A DNA stretch of 64,000 nucleotides from Afipia sp. (GTDB lineage: Bacteria > Pseudomonadota > Alphaproteobacteria > Rhizobiales > Xanthobacteraceae): contig JAFKER010000018.1 in the NCBI GenBank assembly GCA_017308595.1, forward strand, positions 39,079 to 103,078, given 5' to 3'. The notes under the pieces are model-generated. The model was not told the DNA's origin. It saw nothing but the letters and a program-made list of their open reading frames with translations, and made no database searches. Below are positions 52,005 through 60,547 of this stretch, one piece after another (position 1 is the stretch's first letter; every line of letters starts with the position of its first letter). The translations under genes and the position numbers were made by a program.

Positions 52005-53384
52005 ATGTCACTTCAAAGCCTGACATCACCGGCCGGGGTCAAAGCACCGCTCATGGTGGACCGTGCGAAGCTCGCGCACATTCCCGGCGACGAAGGCTGG
52101 CCGCTGATCGGACGCACGCTGAGCGTGCTTGCCGATCCGAGAGGCGAAGTGGACGCCATGGCCCGGAAGTACGGGCTGATTTATCGCTCGCGGGTTCTTG
52201 GCGAAACCAGCGTCTCGCTGCTCGGGCCGGACGCCAACGAATTCATGTTGCTGGACCAGACCAAGCTGTTCTCATCGACCAACGGATGGGAAACCATTCT
52301 CGGACGCCTGTTTCCGCGCGGACTGATGCTGCTCGATTTCGAGGAGCATCGCCTGCATCGCCGCGCCATGTCGGTCGCGTTCAAGGCGGGCCCGATGAAG
52401 AACTATCTCGCCCAGCTCGATACAGGCATCGCGGCGCGCGTGGATCAGTGGCGTGAGGCGCCCGGCCCCATGCTGTTCTATCCGGCGATGAAGCAACTGA
52501 CCCTCGACCTCGCCGCGACCTCGTTTCTCGGCACGGGTATCGGCCCCGCGGTCGAAGAGGTCACACGCGCATTCGTCGATATGATCGCGGCGTCCGTCGC
52601 GGTGATCCGCCAGCCCTGGCCCGGAACGCAGATGGCGCGCGGCGTCAGGGGCCGCGAGTGCATCGTGGCCTATTTCTCGCAGCAGATTCCGCTTCGCCGC
52701 GAAAACAGCGGCGACGACCTGTTCTCGCAATTGTGTCACGCCACCCATGAAGATGGCGCGCTGCTCTCGACGCAGGATATCGTCGATCATATGAGCTTCC
52801 TGATCATGGCCGCGCACGACACGCTGACCTCATCGCTGACATCGTTTGTGTCGATGCTCGCGGCGCATCCGGAGTGGCAGGCGCGGCTGCGCGATGAAGT
52901 GGCGTCGCTCGGCAGCGCGCCGGGCGATCCCTTGCCGTTTGAGAAGCTCGACGCCATGCCGCTCACCGAAATGGCGTTTAAGGAAGCGATGCGGATGAAG
53001 CCGCCGGTGCCATCGATCCCGCGCCGCGCGACCCGCGATTTCAGTTTCAAGGGCTATGACATTCCAGCCGGGACGCTGGTGAGCATGAACCCGCTGTTCA
53101 CGCATCATATGAGCGAGCACTGGCCCGATCCCGAGACATTCGATCCGCTTCGCTTCACCGATGAAGCGCAGCGCGCGCGGCATCGCTTCGCATTCATTCC
53201 GTTCAGCGGCGGCGCGCATATGTGCATCGGGCTGCACTTCGCCTACATGCAGGCGAAGTGCTTCACGTTCCATTTCCTGCAGAACCTCAAGGTCTCTTTG
53301 GAGCCGGGTTATATCCCCGCATGGCAGATGTGGCCGATTCCCAAGCCGAAGGACGGGTTGCGCGTGACGTTATCGCCTGCATAA
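52005..53384 (+). CDS. Cytochrome P450
   Basis: A 459-residue soluble P450. The heme-binding loop is FIPFSGGAHMCIGLHFA with the thiolate ligand C407. The I-helix is MAAHDTLTSSL (A/G-x-D/H-T type), and the K-helix ExxR is in KEAMRMKPPVPSIPRRA. The N-terminus HIPGDEGWPLIGRTLSVL resembles lipid- or retinoid-type P450s (CYP120/CYP26-like) rather than camphor-type enzymes. It is followed 89 bp later by an acyl-CoA ligase and a saccharopine-dehydrogenase-like reductase, suggesting lipid or terpenoid acid metabolism. Substrate unknown. Confidence 0.94.
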   Translation: MSLQSLTSPAGVKAPLMVDRAKLAHIPGDEGWPLIGRTLSVLADPRGEVDAMARKYGLIYRSRVLGETSVSLLGPDANEFMLLDQTKLFSSTNGWETILGRLFPRGLMLLDFEEHRLHRRAMSVAFKAGPMKNYLAQLDTGIAARVDQWREAPGPMLFYPAMKQLTLDLAATSFLGTGIGPAVEEVTRAFVDMIAASVAVIRQPWPGTQMARGVRGRECIVAYFSQQIPLRRENSGDDLFSQLCHATHEDGALLSTQDIVDHMSFLIMAAHDTLTSSLTSFVSMLAAHPEWQARLRDEVASLGSAPGDPLPFEKLDAMPLTEMAFKEAMRMKPPVPSIPRRATRDFSFKGYDIPAGTLVSMNPLFTHHMSEHWPDPETFDPLRFTDEAQRARHRFAFIPFSGGAHMCIGLHFAYMQAKCFTFHFLQNLKVSLEPGYIPAWQMWPIPKPKDGLRVTLSPA

Positions 53385-53473
53385 GGCCATGACCGGGCTG
53401 CCCCGTTGACTCTATGCTCCCCGTCAGACAAGCAATTGCCAACCCGCAGCCAACAAGCGGGACGGGAGAAAAC

Positions 53474-55075
53474 ATGGCGTTAGCAAATCTGGCACCGGGC
53501 CACGCCTTAAAGGATTACGCCGGTCCCTTCGCAGGTCTCGATGTGCCGTGGCTGCTGCGGCTGCGCGCCGAAACTCGGCGCGATCATCCCTTCCTGATCT
53601 GGGCTCCGTTCGATGCTCCGGCGCGCCCCTGGACCTATGGCGAATTACATGAGCGCGTCGGCGCGCTGGCGGCGGGCCTTCAGGCACGCGGCATCCAACG
53701 CGGCGAATGCGTGCTGATCCATCTCGATAACTGCATCGAGATGCTGTTGACATGGTTCGCCTGCGTTGAACTCGGGGCCATTGCCGTCACCACCAACACC
53801 CGCTCCGCTCCCGCCGAGATGGAATACTTCGCCGGCCATTGCGGCGCGGTCGCAGCCATCACCCAGCCCGCCTATGCCGAACTGATCGCGAGCAATTGCC
53901 GCAACCTGCGCTGGCTGGCCGTAATTTCGCACGATGCGGGCGCCGCCGCCGCGCAAGGATACAAACCGCCGAAATCTGAATCGTTCGAATCCCTGTTCGC
54001 CAGCAGCGCCGACCGCCCACGACGCCCCGCCGATCCTTATACGTCGTGCAGTGTGCAATATACGTCGGGCACCACATCGCGGCCCAAGGCGGTGCTGTGG
54101 ACTCATGCCAACGCGTTGTGGGGCGCGAAGATCAATGCGGTACATCAGGAACTGCGGCCCGAGGATGTTCACCAGATCTATCTTCCGCTGTTCCACACCA
54201 ATGCGCTGGCTTATTCCATGCTGGCCTCGCTGTGGGTCGGCTGTACGGCAGTGATCCAGCCGCGCTTTTCAGCAAGCCGGTTCTGGAGCACGGCGCTGGA
54301 ACATCGCAGCACATGGACGTCGCTGGTGCCGTTCTGCGTCAAGGCGCTGATGGAGCGCGAAGTGCCGAAGAACCATCACTTCAGGCTGTGGGGCAGCGCG
54401 ATCTGCGAGCCGCCCACCGACAAGGTCTTCGGCGTAAAGACCATCGGCTGGTGGGGCATGACCGAAACCATCACCCATGGCATTGTCGGCGAACCCAATC
54501 AGCCAAACATTCCGCTCGCCATCGGCCGCCCCGCCCCCGAATACGACATCCGCGTGGTGGATGAGAATGGCGCGCCTGTGGCCGTCGGCGAAACCGGCGA
54601 CCTTCTGATCCGGGGGACACCCGGCCTGTCGCTGTTCAAGGAATATCTGCACAACGAGACGGCGACCCGCGACAGCTTCGACGCGCACGGCTATTTCATC
54701 ACCGGCGACCGCGTGAAAATTCTGGAGAACGGCTTCATCCGCTTCGGCGACCGCGCCAAGGACATGCTCAAGGTCGGCGGCGAGAACGTCGCCGCATCCG
54801 AAATCGAGCAGGTGGTCATTACGGTAGCCGGTGTCCGCGAGGCGGCGGTGGTTGCAAAAAAGCATCCGATGCTGGACGAGGTGCCGGTGGTGTTCGTCAT
54901 TCCGGCAAACGGCCTCGACGGCGCACCGCCGACGCTTCATGACGACATCCTGCGTGCCTGCAAGAACGCGCTGGCCGACTTCAAAGTGCCGCGCGAGGTG
55001 CGGCTGGTTGACGATATGCCGCGTTCGACGCTTGAAAAAGTGGCGAAAGCTGAACTGAGGAAATTGCTGGCGTAA
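53474..55075 (+). CDS. AMP-dependent acyl-CoA ligase
   Basis: A 533-residue ligase: P-loop YTSGTTSRPKAVLWTHAN, adenylate motif GWWGMTETITHG, hinge GDRVKILENGFIRFGDRAKDMLKVGGENV, and C-terminal lysine in MPRSTLEKVAKAELR (an E replaces the usual G before K). It resembles carnitine/crotonobetaine-CoA ligase-like enzymes. The ATG at 53474 follows GGGAGAA. It is probably in one transcript with the P450 upstream and the reductase 25 bp downstream. Substrate unknown. Confidence 0.92.
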   Translation: MALANLAPGHALKDYAGPFAGLDVPWLLRLRAETRRDHPFLIWAPFDAPARPWTYGELHERVGALAAGLQARGIQRGECVLIHLDNCIEMLLTWFACVELGAIAVTTNTRSAPAEMEYFAGHCGAVAAITQPAYAELIASNCRNLRWLAVISHDAGAAAAQGYKPPKSESFESLFASSADRPRRPADPYTSCSVQYTSGTTSRPKAVLWTHANALWGAKINAVHQELRPEDVHQIYLPLFHTNALAYSMLASLWVGCTAVIQPRFSASRFWSTALEHRSTWTSLVPFCVKALMEREVPKNHHFRLWGSAICEPPTDKVFGVKTIGWWGMTETITHGIVGEPNQPNIPLAIGRPAPEYDIRVVDENGAPVAVGETGDLLIRGTPGLSLFKEYLHNETATRDSFDAHGYFITGDRVKILENGFIRFGDRAKDMLKVGGENVAASEIEQVVITVAGVREAAVVAKKHPMLDEVPVVFVIPANGLDGAPPTLHDDILRACKNALADFKVPREVRLVDDMPRSTLEKVAKAELRKLLA

Positions 55076-55100
55076 GCCGGCGGCAAAACAGGAGGTCGCG

Positions 55101-56279
55101 ATGGCCCAACCGAAATTCGATATCGTTGTGTACGGTGCAAGCGGCTTCACTGGCAAACTTGTCGCCGAATATCTCGCCGCGCAGTATGGCGCGGGCAGCG
55201 GCCTGACATGGGCGATGGCCGGCCGCAGCCGCGACAAGCTCGCGGCGGTGCGCGACGAAATCGGCGCGCCGAAGGACACGCCGCTGATCGAGGCCGACGC
55301 CAGCGATCCTGCGTCGCTCAAGGCGATGGTGGGTCAGGCCAAGGCGATCCTCACCACTGTCGGCCCCTACCAGCTTTACGGCTCAGACCTCGTGGCCGCC
55401 TGCGCTGCGTCCGGCACCGACTATCTCGATCTTTGCGGCGAACCCGCATGGATGCGGCAGATGATCGACGCGCACCTCGCAACCGCGCAAGCGAGCGGCG
55501 CGCGCATCCTGTTCTCCTGCGGCTTCGACTCGATCCCGTTCGAACTTGGCGTGTTCTTCTTGCAAAATGCAGCGAAGGCACAATTCGGCGCGGCGTGTCC
55601 AGTGGTGAAAGGCCGCGTCCGCAAGATGAAAGGTACGTTCTCCGGCGGCACCGCCGCAAGCCTGAAGGCGACTTACGCTGCGGCAGCAAAGGACCTCAGC
55701 ATCGTGCCGCTCCTGAAGAATCCCTTCGCACTGACGCCGGGCTTCGAAGGCCCAAAACAGCCCCCGGGCAACAAGCCGCTGCACGATGACGATCTGGGCA
55801 TGTGGGTCGCGCCGTTTGTGATGGCGACCATCAACACGCGCAACGTGCACCGCTCAAATCTCCTGATGGGATTCCCGTACGGCAAGGAGTTCGTTTACGA
55901 CGAGATGATGCTCGCCGGCCCCGGAGAGAAAGGCGAAGCCATGGCCAAGGCCATTGTCGGCGCCAATGCCTCCATGGGCGGACCGGGCGGACCCAAGCCG
56001 GGCGAAGGCCCGTCAAAGGAAGAGCGCGAAAACGGAATGTACGACATCCTGTTTGTGGGTCTCACGCCCGACGGCAAGCAAATCCGCGCTTCGGTCAAGG
56101 GCGATCGCGATCCGGGTTACGGCTCCACCTCCAAGATGATCGGAGAGAGCGCCGTCTGTCTGGTGCGCGAGGCGAAGGATGTCGCAGGCGGCATCTGGAC
56201 GCCGGGCGCAGCGCTCGGCGACCGGCTGATCAAGCGGCTGACCGATCACGCTGGCCTGCAGTTCACTGTCGAGAGCTGA
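55101..56279 (+). CDS. Saccharopine dehydrogenase-like oxidoreductase (trans-acting enoyl reductase type)
   Basis: A 392-residue NAD(P)-binding protein. The Rossmann motif VVYGASGFTGKLVAEYL is at about 8-25, followed by WAMAGRSRDKL. The family-defining TVGPYQLYGSDLVAACAASGTDYLDLCGE (shown in part) and CGFDSIPFELG are present. This group includes the mycobacterial trans-acting enoyl reductase of phthiocerol lipid synthesis. AGGAGG precedes the ATG. Its place after a P450 and an acyl-CoA ligase favours lipid modification; lysine metabolism is unlikely. Confidence 0.9.
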   Translation: MAQPKFDIVVYGASGFTGKLVAEYLAAQYGAGSGLTWAMAGRSRDKLAAVRDEIGAPKDTPLIEADASDPASLKAMVGQAKAILTTVGPYQLYGSDLVAACAASGTDYLDLCGEPAWMRQMIDAHLATAQASGARILFSCGFDSIPFELGVFFLQNAAKAQFGAACPVVKGRVRKMKGTFSGGTAASLKATYAAAAKDLSIVPLLKNPFALTPGFEGPKQPPGNKPLHDDDLGMWVAPFVMATINTRNVHRSNLLMGFPYGKEFVYDEMMLAGPGEKGEAMAKAIVGANASMGGPGGPKPGEGPSKEERENGMYDILFVGLTPDGKQIRASVKGDRDPGYGSTSKMIGESAVCLVREAKDVAGGIWTPGAALGDRLIKRLTDHAGLQFTVES

Positions 56280-56305
56280 GGCCAGCGCGCCCGTTCGGGA
56301 TTCAG

Positions 56306-56731
56306 CTATTCCGCGTTACGCGCCATGAAGGTGGCGGGCGATCCGTCATTCGGATCGACGAAGATGATGTCGGTTGGATTGCGCCGCGGCGTATCGATCG
56401 ACAGGAACACGACCGGCTCTTCGTATAGCTCGGGCATGGCGTGGACAGTCCCGCGCTCGAAGAACAGCAGTTGACCGGGGCCGAACTCGGCCTTGGTCGC
56501 CGCATCCTTCATCCAGAAGGTGCCCCGGCCCGAAACCACATAGAGATACTCATCGCAGGTCGCATGATAATGCGGCGGCGTCGGGCGATAGACCCGGAAC
56601 ACGCGGGCACTCGCCTGCTCGCGGTCGGTCAGATACTTGTCGACCAGCAGGGTCTTTGCCGTATCCGGCAGCGATTTCGCGATCGCGGGAATGTCGAAGA
56701 TACCGGTCGAAGTGTGGACGTCATCGGGCAT
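56306..56731 (-). CDS. Cupin domain protein
   Basis: A 141-residue single-domain cupin. The metal-binding motif is PPHYHATCDEYLYVVSGRGTF (two His and a Glu in the first motif). The second motif, PGQLLFFERGTVHAMPE, gives the third His. It converges with the reductase gene. Substrate and reaction are unknown; most such cupins are isomerases, dioxygenases or binding proteins. Confidence 0.9.
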   Translation of the reverse strand: MPDDVHTSTGIFDIPAIAKSLPDTAKTLLVDKYLTDREQASARVFRVYRPTPPHYHATCDEYLYVVSGRGTFWMKDAATKAEFGPGQLLFFERGTVHAMPELYEEPVVFLSIDTPRRNPTDIIFVDPNDGSPATFMARNAE

Positions 56732-56850
56732 GGTTGTTCTTGCTCTCCCAGATTGTTAGCGCGCCCAATCTCAAACTCATCAGGATGGCCGAGGCCTCGC
56801 GCAGCGGTGCTTATAGCAGAAAATCCGGACTTCAGGATTGATGCAGGCCG

Positions 56851-56878
56851 TTGCCCGCCTCGGCCCGATCCGCTAAGT
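56851..56878 (+). promoter_or_regulatory. tRNA-type promoter upstream of the glycosyltransferase cluster
   Basis: TTGCCC (56851-56856), 16 bp, CTAAGT (56873-56878). The layout and flanks (GGCCGTTGCCCGC, then GGCCnATCnGCTAA) closely match the promoter in front of the tRNA-Arg fragment at 63786-63813. No tRNA follows here; the next gene is the GT2 at 56966. The rest of the 56732-56965 gap shows nothing else I can name. Confidence 0.6.
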
Positions 56879-56965
56879 GGAAGGGTGCTGCATCCGGAAC
56901 AGCGGCGCGAACGGTCGGCCTGACCTGATCTGAATCCAGACAAGCTTCAGAAGCGAACACCGTGA

Positions 56966-57952
56966 ATGCATGACGTGGCACCACCCCTTGTGAGCGTTGT
57001 CATGCCGGTACGGGACGCACGGCAGTTTCTGCGCGAAGCCATCGACAGCATCCTCGAACAGACATTCAGCGATTTCGAACTGCTTTTGATTGACGACTTC
57101 TCGCAGGATGACAGCGCCGCCATTTGCCAGAGCTACTGCGCTTCCGACAGCCGGGTGATTCTGCTTCACAACACCGAGCGCGGCATTATCGGCGCGCTCA
57201 ACTTCGGCATCGCACATGCACGCGGCAAGCTCATTGCCCGGATGGATGCCGATGATATCTGCGAACCCGACCGCTTCGCGCGTCAGGTCCGGGAATTCGA
57301 GAGAAATCCCGCCATCGCCGTTCTGGGAACAGCCGCCTCGCTCATCAATCAAGACGGCGACACGATCGGCGAGTTGCATTATGAAACGGCCCCCGCCGAA
57401 ATCCATCGCGCCCTCCTGCAACGAAGCTGCATCATTCATCCAAGCGCGATGATGCGCGCCGAGTCCGTGCGCCGTGCCGGGGACTACCGGAATGCTTTTC
57501 TGCGGTGTGAGGATTATGATCTGTGGCTGCGCATGGCTGCACCGGACAACATGGCGAATCTCGACGCCCCTCTTCTCCGGTATCGCCTTCACGAAAACCA
57601 AGTGACGTGGGACGGATTTGAACAACGCATCCTGTCCGAACTTGCGGCGGTCGAACTGGCAAAACGCCGCCGCGCCGGCCGGCCGGATGATATCGATGCG
57701 TCATCGCCGATTGATCGAACCGCTCTCAAAGACCTCGGCATGACCGGCGATGAAATTGACAGGCAGATTCTGCTCAGGGCTCTTGGAACCGCGACCAATG
57801 CCCTGCAGCTCGGACAGTATCGCGGCGCCAGAACAGCTCTGGATCTTCTTGCCGGCCAGCGTCCCGTTCCGCTGAAAATCAGGCTCAGAAGCATGTTGCT
57901 TCGGCTGAAGCTGTTCTGGCAGGAGTGCCGTCACCCGGCAGAGCGGGTGTAG
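56966..57952 (+). CDS. Glycosyltransferase family 2
   Basis: A 328-residue GT-A-fold glycosyltransferase. The N-terminal LVSVVMPVRDARQFLREAI is followed by IDDFSQDD, and the metal-binding DxD is in ARMDADDICEPDRFA. The acceptor region CIIHPSAMMRAESVRRAGDY and CEDYDLWLRMA are typical of GT2 surface-polysaccharide enzymes. There is no membrane anchor. It is the first gene behind the tRNA-type promoter. Its 3' end overlaps the convergent glycosyltransferase by 22 bp. Confidence 0.93.
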   Translation: MHDVAPPLVSVVMPVRDARQFLREAIDSILEQTFSDFELLLIDDFSQDDSAAICQSYCASDSRVILLHNTERGIIGALNFGIAHARGKLIARMDADDICEPDRFARQVREFERNPAIAVLGTAASLINQDGDTIGELHYETAPAEIHRALLQRSCIIHPSAMMRAESVRRAGDYRNAFLRCEDYDLWLRMAAPDNMANLDAPLLRYRLHENQVTWDGFEQRILSELAAVELAKRRRAGRPDDIDASSPIDRTALKDLGMTGDEIDRQILLRALGTATNALQLGQYRGARTALDLLAGQRPVPLKIRLRSMLLRLKLFWQECRHPAERV

Positions 57953-59307
57953 ACCGATCTCGCCGAGGCCATCATGTCGGCGACAACATCAGGCCAGCCG
58001 CGATTGCGGATTCCATCCTGAACATTGGCGAGCGCATCTCGGATTTTGCCTGGCTCTGTCATCAAGGCGCTTATCGCCCGATACCAGGCCTCGTCATCAT
58101 CGGGGTCCAGGCCACCATCCCGCGTCAGTTCGGCGAGCGCCCCGCCGTTTGACACCAGAACAGCCTTGCCTCTCGCATAGGCCTCCACAACCGGAAGACC
58201 GAAGCCCTCATATCGCGAGGGATAAACACAAAACGCCGCATTCGCGTAAAGCGACGCAAGCTCCCGATCGTCCGCATCTTCGATATGCAGCAGCTTGCCG
58301 GCGAAATCACCCGTATCGATTTCGGCCTGAACCTGATCGGTCAGCCAGCCGCGCCGCCCGACAAACACCAGCTTGAAGTTATTCGCTCCGACAACTCCAT
58401 CCGTCACGAGCCGCTTCCAGACCCGCATCAGCAACGCATGATTCTTCCGGGGCTCGATCGTGCTGACATAGAGCACATATCTCTCCGGCTCCAGATCACG
58501 CCTGAGAGGTTGCAACTGCGTCTGGCCCGCGACAACAGGATCGCAGCCAAGAGGAACCACAGCGATGCGAGGAACTTCGATCTTCGCGCGGCTGCAGTAG
58601 TCCTGAATATCGCGGCCGATGCATCGGGCATTCACGATGACAAGATCGGCGAAACCGAACATCTGCTCCCAGTACGATCGGAAGCGAGCCACATCCTCGG
58701 CTGCATAGAACTGAGGAAACCGCAGCGGGATGATATCGTAGCAAAGCGCGGCAATCCGAAAGCCGCTCTTCCGTTTCAGATCGATGATGGCTTTGGCATC
58801 CTTCTGCCACCAGTCCGATGCGATCGAGAGAATGACATCGTCCGGCCCCAGCGTCAGAATTTCTCCAAGCGCGAGATCAAACGGAACGATATCAATCCTG
58901 CGCCCCTGCTCATCATCAAGCGGGAAGCGATGGGCGCGAAGAGACAACAAGAAACGCTGCAACTTGTCCGCAAGAGCTGCAACGTGCTGAAACCGGGTCG
59001 TCAGACGCAGGCGCTCCAGCGCCATCAGCGCCCGCGCACGATCCGGAAGCAGACGCCGCCAGCCGGCTCGGGCTTGCGATGGCTGTTCCAGCCGCGCCGA
59101 CCAGCCGACAAGCTGGCGGGCATAACGATCCTGCAGCGACCGATAAGCCTTCGACGCGACATCATAGTAACACAAGTCAACATCATCGGCCGTAAAGCCG
59201 GCGCGAACGGCCATTTCGTGCTCAACACGCATCATTCCCACTGCCGGACCCGTCCAATGCAGGAGGCTGGAAACGTCGATATGGACATGGGATTTCGGGG
59301 GCATCAT
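57931..59307 (-). CDS. Glycosyltransferase family 1/4
   Basis: A 458-residue GT-B-fold enzyme. The C-terminal donor domain has STIEPRKNHALLMRVWKRL, a VFVGRRGW segment, LYANAAFCVYPSRYEGFGLPVVEAYARGKAV (in part), i.e. the E-x7-E motif of GT4. The N-terminal domain (HIDVSSLLHWTGPAVGMMRVEHEM) resembles mannosyltransferases of O-antigen clusters. The start is one of two adjacent ATGs (59307 or 59304). It is divergent from the next glycosyltransferase gene. Confidence 0.92.
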   Translation of the reverse strand: MMPPKSHVHIDVSSLLHWTGPAVGMMRVEHEMAVRAGFTADDVDLCYYDVASKAYRSLQDRYARQLVGWSARLEQPSQARAGWRRLLPDRARALMALERLRLTTRFQHVAALADKLQRFLLSLRAHRFPLDDEQGRRIDIVPFDLALGEILTLGPDDVILSIASDWWQKDAKAIIDLKRKSGFRIAALCYDIIPLRFPQFYAAEDVARFRSYWEQMFGFADLVIVNARCIGRDIQDYCSRAKIEVPRIAVVPLGCDPVVAGQTQLQPLRRDLEPERYVLYVSTIEPRKNHALLMRVWKRLVTDGVVGANNFKLVFVGRRGWLTDQVQAEIDTGDFAGKLLHIEDADDRELASLYANAAFCVYPSRYEGFGLPVVEAYARGKAVLVSNGGALAELTRDGGLDPDDDEAWYRAISALMTEPGKIRDALANVQDGIRNRGWPDVVADMMASARSVYTRSAG

Positions 59308-59413
59308 AGTTCGCCGTGAATTGAGCGCCAGTTGCAGCGTTATACTCTATAATTTGAACTGCTTATTGTTCTGCAGAAGTTGTCATATCACGCTTTCGAG
59401 TCTTCCTCGCAAA

Positions 59414-60547
59414 ATGCGCATTGCCCTGACCATTGAACAGTTCGACACGAGCTTGGGCGGCGAACAGGTCTGGGTCGATGGCCTCGCCCGCTTTCTCGCG
59501 AAGCGGAATCACGACGTTCACATCGTGACGTTTCTCGACCGAAGCCGAGACTTTCCGGGAACAGTCCATTCGCTGACGGATCCAGGCAGCCTTCGTGCGC
59601 GCGCCGTTCATATCGACGAATTTTTGAAGACCCTGGCCGCTGACGTTGTCCACGATAGCGGCACAGCGCTGAAAGCCGACCTTTATCAACCTGCTTGCGG
59701 TTCGCTGCTCCACAGCGAATCCCGCTTCATTGCAGCTTCGGACATGCCTCTCAGAGTTCGCGCGGCGATTTCTCCCCGCGCCATCTGGCGCCGCATACAA
59801 TTGCACTGGATGGAGAGCGAGCAGATGAGAAATGCCCGAAGGATCGTCGCGGCCTCCCAACTCGTGGCCGACATGATGATCCGCCGGTATCATGTCCCAC
59901 GAAGCACAATTTCGATCGTGCACAATGGCGTGGATACAACCCGTTACGATGCCAGCCGGTATCCCGACACGCGAAACGCAGATCGCGCGGAACTGAATAT
60001 CGGCAAGGACCAGACCGCATTTCTGATGGTGGCCAACAACCTGCTGTTGAAGGGCGCGGATGTCTCGATCAAGGCACTGACTCTTTTGCACCGGCGAGGA
60101 TTGACCAATGCGCGCCTGATTGTTGCGGGAGGCAAACCCGACAGGACCATCCAGCGAATTGTTGACGAGACCAATAGCGAGGTGACGTTCCTCGGTCATG
60201 TCTCCGATGTCGGAAGGCTGATGAGAGCCTGCGATGTATTCCTGCATCCGACCCGCTGGGATACCTGCAGTCTTGTCACAAGCGAAGCAATGGCGTCAGG
60301 CCTGCCGGTCATTACATCCGGAATGAACGGCGCCGCCGAACTGATATCTGACGGATACGACGGGCTTGTCTGCAGCGATCCCGAGAAGATCGATGTCATC
60401 GCCGACACTATGGCCCGGCTGATGGACCCTGCTCTTCGCCGGACGATTGGCGGCAATGCAAAACGCCGCATCGGCACGTTCGGCATCCAGACGAACTGCG
60501 CTCAGATTGAACATCATCTTCTTGAGCTTGCGGAGCGGCCTCGTTGA
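59414..60547 (+). CDS. Glycosyltransferase family 4
   Basis: A 377-residue GT-B-fold enzyme. It begins MRIALTIEQFDTSLGGEQVW (glycine-rich acceptor loop GGEQ), with VHNGVDTTRYD at the domain junction and VFLHPTRWDTCSLVTSEAMASGLPVI (in part) carrying the E-x7-E-like donor motif. The layout recalls WaaG-type lipopolysaccharide core glucosyltransferases. The ATG at 59414 is used; upstream sequence to 59321 is open but non-homologous. Its stop overlaps the next gene's TTG start. Confidence 0.9.
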   Translation: MRIALTIEQFDTSLGGEQVWVDGLARFLAKRNHDVHIVTFLDRSRDFPGTVHSLTDPGSLRARAVHIDEFLKTLAADVVHDSGTALKADLYQPACGSLLHSESRFIAASDMPLRVRAAISPRAIWRRIQLHWMESEQMRNARRIVAASQLVADMMIRRYHVPRSTISIVHNGVDTTRYDASRYPDTRNADRAELNIGKDQTAFLMVANNLLLKGADVSIKALTLLHRRGLTNARLIVAGGKPDRTIQRIVDETNSEVTFLGHVSDVGRLMRACDVFLHPTRWDTCSLVTSEAMASGLPVITSGMNGAAELISDGYDGLVCSDPEKIDVIADTMARLMDPALRRTIGGNAKRRIGTFGIQTNCAQIEHHLLELAERPR

